A DNA stretch of 64,000 nucleotides from Basidiobolus meristosporus CBS 931.73 (Eukaryota; Basidiobolomycota; Basidiobolomycetes; Basidiobolales; Basidiobolaceae). A program made the position numbers and the translations under genes. A model generated the notes under the pieces. That model saw only the letters and a list, made by a program, of their open reading frames with translations, did no database searches and was not told the origin of the DNA. Below, in pieces: positions 24,185 through 33,650 of the stretch (positions are counted from its first letter, which is position 1; every line of letters starts with the position of its first letter). The stretch is from assembly GCA_002104905.1 (NCBI GenBank), contig MCFE01000148.1, forward strand, positions 1 through 64,000, read 5' to 3'.

Positions 24185-25831
24185 TTATGCATGAGAAGTG
24201 ATGTTTTTCGATTGAATGGCAGCCATGACCTCCCCGGCGGGGCACCCAGCAGGCGCAAAGTGGACGACGAAGTTCCCGGGGACGTAACTGTTGGGGAAGG
24301 TATTGAACACGCTGGAGTCGCCGAAAATGTGCGCTCCATCAGCCCACTTGGGATTCCTGGTCACCTCCCACATAGCCTTCTGCTCGTAGTACACGGTGTT
24401 GTAGTTTTCCTGTCTGTGTTGTACCGCCCGCAGGAAGTCAAATGCCCACGGGCTGTTCTTCAGAAGGAACACTCCCGCGTTGAACATCGGGTCCCTTCTT
24501 GGCTTCGTGATGAATAGACTCTTCTTGGCGAATTCCTCATCACCCAGCTCCTGACGGAACCTCTCGAGGATATCTTCGAGCCGGATCTCCTCGTTCATGA
24601 CCACCGCGTCCATGTCCAGCCAGAACAGCCAGTCATACTCCGGCAGGATCTTCTCGATGGCATCGATTTTCCCCCACACAATCCGACGGCCTCGATACAC
24701 CTGTTGCGCGAATTCGTCGGACCGGGCGACGAAGTAGTAGCCGTGCTTTGCGGCGTAGTTACGCTTGTTGATGGCGCTCAATAGGCCGGCGTCCATCATG
24801 CATCCATCCTTGTAGATGTAGCTACTAGTGATGACACCGATCTTGCCCTCTTGGCGAGTGTCCACGCAGAGCGGTGGCTGGTTGGATGGGAGGCGCGCGG
24901 TGAGTTGAACGAACTCGTCCAGCTGATAGATCATTGAAACGGCGATGGTACTTTTCGGAACCAGGCTGGCGCTGTTGGGCCACTCGATGAACCGTTTGTC
25001 GTTGATCATGGAGATGTGGGCAACCTCTTTGTCGGTCCTGCGGCTCAAAAGATAGGGGACGATGGAAGATCTCCAGGTCGGGGGTGGGAGCAGCGAGGGC
25101 GAGGTCAAAAGCTCCTCCACAAGATGCGCACCAAGCACCACCGCACGGGTCTGATCGCCTTCGAGCTCGAGGTTCCCCCACAATACGGATAGCTTCTCAG
25201 GATCGGTGGCCTCCTGAGCCATGTAGTCCAGCTCAGAGAGGATCTGGTCAAAGCGCACATAGGAGTGGGAATCCAAGAGCATGACATGGCGGAAATCGAA
25301 CGACTCCTCGGTGTCCCTCGACGTCGATACCCATCGAAGCATGGCGTACTCCTTCTTCCTAGGGGAGGACTTTGGCAGGGTGATGATATCATCATACTCC
25401 ATCAGCTCCGATCGAAATTGACGCTGATCTTCGTTACTCAGGTCGCTCTCGGTCACGAAGAATTTGTAGTGGATACGACCATTGGCTTTCAAACAGGGCT
25501 TAAGATTGTTGGTCATGCCGAACAGCTCCTTGCGGAGGAGCTTTCTGTTGGCGAAGTAGTTCATCTCTGAGGCGATGAGAACCACCAGGTCGTATTTAGG
25601 AAGGGCAGCAGTGGCCTCATCGTCGCCAGGCAAGCCGTCGTAGTAATCGTCGGAGCCTTGCGGGGTCACCGCCGGGTATCCGTTGGGTGTTTGTGAGGAA
25701 TGGTCGAGTGCGTCTAGCGATAGGTTCCACTGGCCCGCTCCATCCAATGTGTTGAGGTAGCTGAATCCAAAGAACAGACACAACGCAATCACGAAGATGG
25801 TGATCAGTATCACGCGGACCTTTCGCGTCAT
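24185..25831 (-). CDS. Type II Golgi glycosyltransferase: degenerate GT31-like domain fused to GT34 (GMA12/MNN10) domain
   Basis: A single exon of 548 residues starts at the ATG at 25831-25829; the frame is open 19 codons further upstream but without an ATG. A membrane anchor at residues 5-26 follows a short basic cytoplasmic tail. Residues about 79-270 resemble the GT31 beta-1,3-galactosyltransferase fold (VVLIASEMNYFANRK, YDDIITLP, FDFRHVMLLDSHSYVR), but the metal-binding acidic triplet is replaced by DSH. Residues about 330-540 are a GT34 catalytic domain with the DxD motif in LFWLDMDAVV (406-408), DPMFNAGVFLLKNSPWAFDF and an HFAPAGCPAG end. GT34 enzymes such as Gma12 and Mnn10 add alpha-galactose or alpha-mannose to outer chains of glycoproteins in the Golgi. 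The second domain looks active and the first probably not; the first may bind acceptor or partner. Confidence 0.88.
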   Translation of the reverse strand: MTRKVRVILITIFVIALCLFFGFSYLNTLDGAGQWNLSLDALDHSSQTPNGYPAVTPQGSDDYYDGLPGDDEATAALPKYDLVVLIASEMNYFANRKLLRKELFGMTNNLKPCLKANGRIHYKFFVTESDLSNEDQRQFRSELMEYDDIITLPKSSPRKKEYAMLRWVSTSRDTEESFDFRHVMLLDSHSYVRFDQILSELDYMAQEATDPEKLSVLWGNLELEGDQTRAVVLGAHLVEELLTSPSLLPPPTWRSSIVPYLLSRRTDKEVAHISMINDKRFIEWPNSASLVPKSTIAVSMIYQLDEFVQLTARLPSNQPPLCVDTRQEGKIGVITSSYIYKDGCMMDAGLLSAINKRNYAAKHGYYFVARSDEFAQQVYRGRRIVWGKIDAIEKILPEYDWLFWLDMDAVVMNEEIRLEDILERFRQELGDEEFAKKSLFITKPRRDPMFNAGVFLLKNSPWAFDFLRAVQHRQENYNTVYYEQKAMWEVTRNPKWADGAHIFGDSSVFNTFPNSYVPGNFVVHFAPAGCPAGEVMAAIQSKNITSHA

Positions 25832-28700
25832 CTTATAGTTGATGTGAGTAGAGGTGGTGCAAGGGATGGGTTGAATGGCCCAAGACAATGGGGGATGCGG
25901 ACTTCTCGAAGTCGGACAGCCCCGTTATATAGGTTTGGTCCGATTGAGACAGCCAGCAGCCAATTTTCAAGTGCAACCTGCGCAACTGATTAATTTAGCG
26001 TGAAGGGAACGTAATTGGCTTAATCGCCGCGGCGTAATCGGTTTCTATATCCATGATTTCTAGAATGCTCATAAATCCCGATGGAGTTAATTCGCACAAC
26101 TTTGGGCAAGTGTCTGTTGGCTAAGGTGTACCGCTTTCACGAATGTGTAACCGTCGGGTGTGGGGCGCTCAATCTGAGTGAAGGCACTGAGGATTCAGTT
26201 GGCTAACTGGTTGCCATACGAGGCATCGCCCTCGTCGCGACTGGGAGACAAACACCATGCCCACTGCATTGAGTGCGCCTTGATGACCCAACCAAGGCCC
26301 CATCCACCTGCCTCGAGTTGCGCACGTCTCATTCGGATGAAAAACCAGATTCACGGCGTCCACGGCAATGGCTGCCACATCGAATTCCGACTCAATCACG
26401 GGGTTGCGGATATTAAATCCTTCATTGACTTGTAGGCGCCCCTGAGTGGAGGGAAGTATTTTCCGCCCAAGAGGTTGCTGGCTCTGGTTGGTCCTCGCGC
26501 CTCGCAGAATGCGCACCTCGGCGGAGCATCGAGGGGGTGGCTACCGGCGAGTGACGAGAGGACTCTTCAGTCGCAGAACCATTACGCCAGCCAGTAGAGT
26601 AATCAGCAGGAAGCATAAATGGTTTACTTTCCACATGAACTACCAATGGGTGGTCTCATGAAAAATTTCCTTCATTTAGAATGGATGAACCGTTCATCCA
26701 GATGAGCACCAACAGATAAATCAAAACGTCATTCTAGTCAACCGACGGGTTGTTCAGAGTGGGACGCTCTAACCTTAATCGCGATGCAGCAGGCATTGAG
26801 GCATCATTGCCTGCATCACATGCAGCATGAGCTAGTGTGTAACCTTGGAGGGACGCCGGATGGGATCTATTTTTAGATGAGATAAATATTTCGCCCATTC
26901 TCACTGGACTCCGATGAAGTGAGTGCGGCGCTCCAATTGGCCCGCGCTAACTTGAGAGGATCTCGAGGAAACATGAAGTTGGCGAGGGTTTGATATTTTG
27001 GCGCCAAACAACCTGCCTCAAGCCAGTACGGGCCAACAGCCAACCGCTGGTATTGCCTGGCCTAGCATGGTGCTGCACTGACTCCGTGCGCAAATTGAAT
27101 CGATTGGGTGCCGATGCCATCAGACTCGATGAGGGTTGTATTGTGTGAAAGTGCACCATGGTTCTACACAGCATGGCTAAAGGATCAGGCGGCCGAACAC
27201 AGCCACCGTTGATATTCGCATGGATTCGAGAACGCCTTGCGCAACGCTGATCTACATATCCAAGGAGACAAGGCCCTTTTTGGAAGCGTCTGTGTTGCTT
27301 AGGTGCCTCCTCATCAGATCAGTCTAATTGGCAGAGATGTGACACAGAGTTTATTGGGCGGGAGGGAGTTGTCATTTGAACACGGTGGATCTAATCACTC
27401 CACGATTCGATAGATAATCCCAACCTGAAACTGACTCTCAATATCGGCGGTTTTGCTAGCGCCCAAGTCCGGATGGACTGCCTTCAGGTGAATATCGAGT
27501 TTTAACATCTTTATCCAGTGGAAACCACTTCTCAACAGGAAGGTGCAGGTCGCAGACGCATGTCACTCTCTGTGGTGTACGAGGGAGATCCGGCCTCAGT
27601 CGAATGGAATATTCTTTTCTCGAAGCAGCCGATGCAACTTGGAGTGTTTATTTAGTTTACAAATCGATTTCCTGTCTGCAGAATCTACCGGCTTGAGGAT
27701 GAGCGCATATTACGCCATTCTCAACCTGGTCCATCTCATTAGAGAATGTGCAGTTTCTCCAGTCCCGATTGCTCCATTGTGCCATCCTTGTGCATCCTGT
27801 CTTTTCGAGATTTGCGTCCTCCCTCGAATTATTGCAGACGACAAGATGAAGGAATGGAGCAATCTGCATCTCATGAACCAGTAAACCCGTTAATATCCTC
27901 GTCACTTTTTTAGATTGCCAAGCCTGCAGCTGACCTTGATACCTAACACTGGCGAAGACCTCGTCCCCTTTCTTGGGTCAATGGCCAGAGCCTTTGGGCT
28001 TAGTGGCGAAAAGACTTATGAGGGTGGATATAGGGTTTGGACTCACAGATATGCCCAGCGCTCGCGCATTCCCAAAATCCTGTTGGGTGATTATAATCGA
28101 TGTGTGGTTTTGAGCCACATCGTATCAGTGAAGTCTCGCCAAGTAATTGGATGAGAAACCGGATTCCGTTGATTCAGGCATCATGTGGCTCAGTGGTTAA
28201 GCTGAAACATATGAGTATCATGTGCGCGGAAGTCTGTTAATGAAGTGCTTGATAGGTACCATAGTGGGGGGGGAGGGTTGAAAGGCCTGTACCGATAAAC
28301 AATTCTGTAAATGTATATATATCTTGAGAAGCTAAGCTCAAAATAGGAGTTTGAATTGGCAATTGTCAACCACGAAATTAGAGGCGATTCTGATTACTAT
28401 CAACATTGCAAAAGTGCCATTGTCCGTTTTATTCTTCGATGCTGTAAATCCCCCTTAAATGGATTCTGTTTGCTTTTACTATTGTAAAGATTTTCTTCAA
28501 AGTTCACCAGCTGAAATTGACATACTTGAAACTTTCCTCAATCAATGATCCTCCGCACTACTATGAAATGCACCGGTGCCCATCATTCCAACAACATCTT
28601 CCACAATACGATCATTCCAAGCTTATACAGTTACCATCTTCCTAGCGCATCTTCCCTCAAATTGCGCCTGGGCTTTGCATTCTCTACTTCTGTTATAAAT
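25832..28700. other. 2.9 kb intergenic, no gene recognised
   Basis: It contains the presumed promoter of the minus-strand glycosyltransferase. Overlapping frames near 26169-26661 and 27543-27905 lack domains and clear splicing. A tRNA-like A-box phrase occurs near 28180 but no B box follows. CpG falls off toward 28.3 kb, just before an LTR fragment. Confidence 0.35.
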
Positions 28701-28739
28701 AGCTGGTTTCACCTATCTATTCCTCTATCAAGGATTAAA

Positions 28740-29075
28740 CTCACATTTCATCTGGTATTCTGCTGGTATTTGGAGGTACTTCTCTGATATTCTGCAGATG
28801 TTCTGAGGGCAGTTTTTGTTGTATGAGTATTGGAGATATTAGAAGTGATTGGGAGAATTAGTAGATTATGTGGTTTTCACTCAATGATTTATCGAATGCA
28901 AAGGTAGTAATTATACTTTCACAGGGACTTGGCAAAGCAAACACATAGAATACGTTTAGGAAGGTCCCAAGAGTATGTGTGCAAAGTTTGGGGCTGTTTG
29001 GTCAACTTTGTGATATTTTATGTTCTGGGTGCCTGATGGTTTGGTGAAAATATTCCAAGTAAATCCCAACAAGGG
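28740..29075 (-). mobile_element. LTR fragment in reverse orientation
   Basis: The recognisable LTR part runs from TGTTGTATGAGTATTGG at 28817 to about 29071-29074 (cccaacaagg). It matches the reverse complement of the 348-bp LTR through the ggagatatta, agtgattggg, aaggtcccaag and tttggtgaaaatattcc blocks. GTTTT occurs just outside both proposed ends, a weak candidate duplication. The 28740-28816 flank carries the repeated GCTGGTATT motif also seen at other island edges. Confidence 0.55.
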
Positions 29076-29721
29076 TTTTGTTTAAATGAGACGAACAGTT
29101 TCTATGAATTAGTGGAGTCTACAGATCTTTCAGACTCATCCATGTCTCCTATGTTTGACCATGGTTTTTTAGAGCCTTCCTAAGAACAGTCCCATCCTTA
29201 CATTCACGAAATTTCAAACTCCACAAACCACCAAGTCTCGTACCATTTTTTGCTGGTTATAGAACTTGGATGAAGCTGATTCCCAGTGGGTATTCCAACA
29301 TTGACAATGATACTTACCCTGCACAATCATCAATGAAGAGATGTTTTCTAAACCATAGGAAAGTGTATACTATCCGGGTATATGGAGTATCAGGTCCCAC
29401 ATGATTAACCATTTGATTCATCTGTTCATGCCACATTCCCAGTTCCAGGAATTATTCTCCTGGTAAAGGCTTGGTATATCGTTGATTGGCAACTGCCTTC
29501 CAATGATCATTTCATACACGCGATCTTGGGTCAGGAATTGGACGAATCAGGTGACCCAAGGGGTTGATTTGTGACGACATACTGGGAGGGATTTTTTTAC
29601 AGTATGCCAGGCAACATTCACTCAAGTGGCGGGGGGGGGTCCGGTTGAGGCAAAACCTTTCACGCGGTATACGTGAACGGTTTCTTCCACCTGACTGAAC
29701 GAAGCAACCCGTGACCACACC

Positions 29722-30534
29722 ATGTCGAACAACGATTCCTCCGAGGAAGAGGACTATCTATCGATGGACCTCACCGGGCTCGTCGAGCAGCCTAAAGAGG
29801 CGACCTACTCGGAGCGGAGAAAGCAGAAGACCATCGAGCAACGACAAAGAGGCATCATAAAACCCCTGCGCCAGGCCGAGAAGGAGACACGTGAGGCGGG
29901 CTTATCCACCCGGATCGAAGCGGATAACAAAGGGTACGAGCTATTGAAGAAGATGGGCTATTCCGAAGGGATGTCCCTGGGGAGATCTATGCCGGGAAGA
30001 GCCGAGCCCATTCCAATAGTCATTCGAACCAAACATTCCGGGCTGGGCCACGAGGAAGAGCTGAAGCGAAAGCGGGATGCCGAACTTGAAAAGATGAAAG
30101 TCATCGAGAAGAAGAGGAAGGAGGAGGAAGAGGAGGAGCGTGGCGACTTCCGGGAGAGAATGATGAGCAGGTTCGCCGAGAAGCAGATCAAAGGGGATAC
30201 CTGGAAATCAAGGATCGCCTGCGAACAATTAGACAAAGCTAAAGGATTGGAAGAGAGCCCGTTTTGGCCCAGGAGAAAGGCGGAAGAGGTGGCCGAGAGG
30301 GAAGGTGGTGACGACGATGAGGTTGAGAGTCGGGTCAAGAGTGAGGTGGTGGAGGAAGAGCCCACAGAGGAGAGCCCATCTGAATTTGAACTTCTCGAGC
30401 CAAAGGAGCAATTGGCCCAAGTCACCGCGTATCTGCGTGAAGTGCATCTTTATTGTCTTTGGTGTGGCGAAGGATTTGAGAGCATGGAGGATATGGAAGA
30501 GAAGTGTCCAGGCAACACTGCTGATGTACATTAG
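29722..30534 (+). CDS. GPATCH11: GPATCH11-like G-patch protein with C-terminal CxxC (DUF4187) domain
   Basis: A single exon of 270 residues starts at ATG 29722. The N-terminus is acidic (DSSEEEDYLSMDL), as in the GPATCH11/CCDC75 family. A short G-patch around residues 70-110 contains GYELLKKMGYSEGMSLG. A long charged, probably coiled-coil stretch (about 115-150, rich in E, K and R) follows. The C-terminal 60 residues hold YCLWCGEGFESMEDMEEKCPG, the cysteine-bearing DUF4187 end typical of this family. G-patch proteins usually bind and stimulate DEAH helicases in RNA processing; GPATCH11 homologues are nuclear, and their exact target is not settled. AATAAA follows nine bases after the stop. The gene is convergent with the STE12-like gene, whose stop is 361 bases away. 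Confidence 0.85.
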   Translation: MSNNDSSEEEDYLSMDLTGLVEQPKEATYSERRKQKTIEQRQRGIIKPLRQAEKETREAGLSTRIEADNKGYELLKKMGYSEGMSLGRSMPGRAEPIPIVIRTKHSGLGHEEELKRKRDAELEKMKVIEKKRKEEEEEERGDFRERMMSRFAEKQIKGDTWKSRIACEQLDKAKGLEESPFWPRRKAEEVAEREGGDDDEVESRVKSEVVEEEPTEESPSEFELLEPKEQLAQVTAYLREVHLYCLWCGEGFESMEDMEEKCPGNTADVH

Positions 30535-30542
30535 CCAGCTTA

Positions 30543-30548
30543 AATAAA
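30543..30548 (+). terminator. Possible poly(A) signal of GPATCH11-like gene
   Basis: An AATAAA hexamer lies nine bases after the TAG stop. This is very close for a poly(A) signal, so it may mark a short 3' UTR or be chance in an A-rich stretch. Confidence 0.3.
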
Positions 30549-30895
30549 GAAACGAGTAAAATTGATCCGGTGCTTTCGGGACTTTGGACCTCTTTACGTG
30601 AGGCTATGGGTTACGTGTGGTCCGTCTCCAAGATTGCTATTACATGGACTCGATCCTCTGCCCGGTAACAAATTGAAGATTTAACCACTTTATTCCGGTC
30701 TAAAATTAGCATACTCTGGGTAGGAAAGTTGGTGTCAAATGTAACCACATTATCTAAACGGTATATATGTACATTTGTTTTTCACGCTACAGGGAATGAC
30801 TGCTCTAGTTACTCAAAACGTTGCTCTACGCAAATACAAGGGGGGTGAGGTCTAAGAAAATTCAATTGGGCTTTGGAAGCTGGGTGAATCGGTCG

Positions 30896-32368
30896 TTACA
30901 GCAATAAAGGCGAGCCAGAGTCGTCGAAATCCAGCTCACCCATGCCCGGATTCGAAGTGGGCGGTGAGACGGCGAACACCTCTTCGGTGTGGGCTCTCAA
31001 GTGGTGATGGAAGCTGTCCAACTGGTAAAAGCTCTGCTCGCAGTTCTCCATTGGACAGGCGAATGGTTTGGCTTCAGCGAAAACCTCGCCATACCTTGGC
31101 AGATGCCCGTAGCGCTTTGCTTTCCTTGGATAGTGGGCTTGCTTAATGGGAGGTGACCTTGCATCCTTGATTGAATCAGCAGAGTGCGGAGCAATGCCCA
31201 TGAACGGACTGGGATAGGGGTTGGCCCACACGCCTTGATGGATCATCAGGTTTTTCCTACGCTGTTTGTAACTTGGGGAGCCGTCAAGCCCATGGATCAT
31301 GTTGAAGACTGGGTTCATGGAGTTGCTCAGAGGGAGCGATTGGAACATGTCCACAGAGAATTGCAGGTCCGAGGGATTCATGGGCAACCCATGGTTAGGA
31401 AAAGCGGCACCCAGAAGCAGACCATCTCTTTCACTCGAGAGCTCCGATTCAGACTTGGCCCGGCTATTGTCATCATAACCGGCACGGAAGATCGGTTCCG
31501 GTGTGGAAAAGAAATTGCTCCCTTGGCTCAACGAGTTAGGCGTATCGGGGGTGTACTGCTTTGCAGGGTAGGCGATGGACCCGCTAGAGGACGAGTCGAT
31601 TTCACCGGGATTCTCTGTATGATCAATCAAAGCTAAGGGGTCCGAGCTCGGACAAGAGGAGCCAGAAGCCAACCAACTATCCATGGACTGATCGATAGCG
31701 TTCAACAGATCTTGTTCAGCCTTGGCTTGATGCTGGAACTCCTCGGCAACGCTTGATATCTGATCAGAGATGGTGCTTTTGAGATCGGACATCAGTCCTG
31801 ATGGGTGGACGGCTTCGTTACAGGGCTCCAGCTGGATACCGTTGTATTGAAATGCTGGAGGCGATGATGTTGCCAAGGAGTAAGGGTTAACCTGAGAGTT
31901 GAGTGGAGTGGTAGTAGGCTCGGCGCCCAAGGCCTCCCGCTTCAGGTCCCTCTCAAGAGCATCCATAAAGAGGCGATCGTGTGGAACCGAATACCAGTAG
32001 AAGACCTTCTGCTTTTTTTGAGTCCGGATACAGTTGTTCTTGTAGAGCATCTCCAGGAACTCCGACCTCGGCTCCTCAAGGGTAGCGTCAATGCCAGGCT
32101 TTAGATTGCGAAGGTCACTGAAGATCCCCTCTTCAAATTTCTTGATGTTTTTGACTGGTCTCCCGAATGCCTGGAACCGAAAGACCAGACACCTTACAAT
32201 ATCCGTTCCGGTAATGTGGAACAGATTTTTCCAAAGGGTACACGAAACATACTCGCCATTGGGAAGCATGAATTTCCGGATGGACTGTTCAGGTCTCCAG
32301 TTGGCTGGTGCAGTAGCCAGAAAGTACTTGAGCTGCTCTAGTTGCTCTAAAATTTCGGCGTTTACCAT
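30896..32368 (-). CDS. STE12: STE12-like transcription factor with a single C2H2 finger
   Basis: A single exon of 490 residues starts at ATG 32368-32366. Residues 1 to about 150 form the fungal STE DNA-binding domain, with a LEQLKYFLATAPANW start, FMLPNGEYVSCTLW, DIVRCLVFRFQAFGRP, EGIFSDLRNLKPG and QKKQKVFYWYSVPHDRLFMDALERD. The middle is Ser/Pro/Asn-rich. Near the C-terminus, KPFACPMENCEQSF and then FHHHLRAH form one C-x4-C-x12-H-x3-H zinc finger. Filamentous-fungal SteA/Ste12 proteins usually carry two tandem fingers; here the second position reads EEVFAVSPP and has no cysteine. The family acts at the end of the pheromone/filamentation MAP-kinase pathway, controlling mating, hyphal and invasive growth genes. 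No inactivating defect is seen. Confidence 0.9.
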   Translation of the reverse strand: MVNAEILEQLEQLKYFLATAPANWRPEQSIRKFMLPNGEYVSCTLWKNLFHITGTDIVRCLVFRFQAFGRPVKNIKKFEEGIFSDLRNLKPGIDATLEEPRSEFLEMLYKNNCIRTQKKQKVFYWYSVPHDRLFMDALERDLKREALGAEPTTTPLNSQVNPYSLATSSPPAFQYNGIQLEPCNEAVHPSGLMSDLKSTISDQISSVAEEFQHQAKAEQDLLNAIDQSMDSWLASGSSCPSSDPLALIDHTENPGEIDSSSSGSIAYPAKQYTPDTPNSLSQGSNFFSTPEPIFRAGYDDNSRAKSESELSSERDGLLLGAAFPNHGLPMNPSDLQFSVDMFQSLPLSNSMNPVFNMIHGLDGSPSYKQRRKNLMIHQGVWANPYPSPFMGIAPHSADSIKDARSPPIKQAHYPRKAKRYGHLPRYGEVFAEAKPFACPMENCEQSFYQLDSFHHHLRAHTEEVFAVSPPTSNPGMGELDFDDSGSPLLL

Positions 32369-33650
32369 ATTAGTGTGTATATTATATATATGTGTGCGGA
32401 AGGAGGGGATCTATTGTCTATTGAATCAGAGAGGAACTCAAGGCTTGGCAAAGAATGGGGTGATCTTCGTCTGATTAGGATTCACTAAGGAGGCGAAAGG
32501 TCAACGAGTAGCAGCAAACTTGGCTGGTTGGTCGAGGTCTATATGGCAGAAGCACAGGTTGGAGAGTAAAAACGGGGCGATCTTGGAGTGGCGAAAATCC
32601 GGGGAATGGCTGTCTTTTTATGTGTCGAATGGACAGCCTAGAGATGTAGATCGCTAGCGCACATCCACAGTGGCCCTAGTAATTGAGGCATAATGAAAGC
32701 ATCCTGCAGATTTGCTGTTTGACAATGGGATCCCAACCTGTTAGAATCCCCGCACTTGAGATTTGTTTGGGTAGACATGGTGATCAACAAGCACGCGCAT
32801 CTTGCTGTTGGCCCGATCCTCATTTCCAGATAAATTCCGATGGATATCCAAAGAATGCCTATTCTCTAACGAGTGTAATGGAGTTTGAATAACAATCCGC
32901 CATCATGTTTGAATGGATTGTATTCAATAATCAAGTCCACCTGGATCGTTAACGGTCGTTGTGAGACAATATGCACATTTAATAACAGTTCGAACAAGAT
33001 CTAATTAGTCCTAGATTAACTGTCACAATCAACAAATCGACAACTAACCCTTATATCGGAAATATAAAGTTGGTACCATTGCTGACCTATGCGCCAATTC
33101 ATTGAAACAACAAGAAACGCCCATTTCGAAACAACAGCAGAAATTCCCGCCGCTTGGTTAGTATGCAATTAATTCCGATCGTCGACAATATCCCTCTGAA
33201 GCTAGCAATGCTCATTATTGAAAAAGACTATGACTCTTGTCTCTTACAATCCTTTCATATTATGATGAGTCGAATTATGATCTCCTTCATATCATTATCC
33301 TGGAGGTCGCCTCTAAACTCACCATAATCCACGAATTCAATCCCCCACAGTCTCTCCATACGGGCGGCACGTGAACGACTAATTGTTTTCCGCTTAAACA
33401 GGGATAACATAATTTGCTGTTGAGAGTTTATTTTCTGTTCGGCAGGCGAGTTGCAGGTGGACTGCATGAACTCCATACCAAACTGTTGTGCTTAGTGCGA
33501 AGCTAGTTGATTTCAGTACTTGGTGCTGTTCAGCTTCCATCCCAGCGTCCAGTGTGAATGCTTACATTAGATCAGCTTTTTACAATTTCCAGTCAGCAGA
33601 GTTCATCTAGATTCAATATATATGTATAAACCTGGATAACTGTTGGAACA
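32369..33650. other. Intergenic between STE12-like and MAPKBP1-like genes
   Basis: Upstream of STE12 lies a TA-rich run (tatattatatatatg near 32376-32391) that could be part of the core promoter. Beyond that no gene or repeat is seen; open frames such as 33255-33476 minus show no domain. Confidence 0.35.

Noticed and set aside
24825-25570. Open frames of about 100 codons on both strands inside the glycosyltransferase
   Set aside because: They overlap a clearly coding 548-residue frame and have no domain.
28180-28250. tRNA-like A-box phrase (tggctcagtggttaagc)
   Set aside because: No GGTTCGANTCC-type B box and no acceptor-stem pairing follow at the right distance.
29958-30425. 155-codon minus-strand frame opposite the GPATCH11-like gene
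   Set aside because: A Ser/Leu-rich shadow of the charged coding strand; the plus strand carries the recognisable domains.
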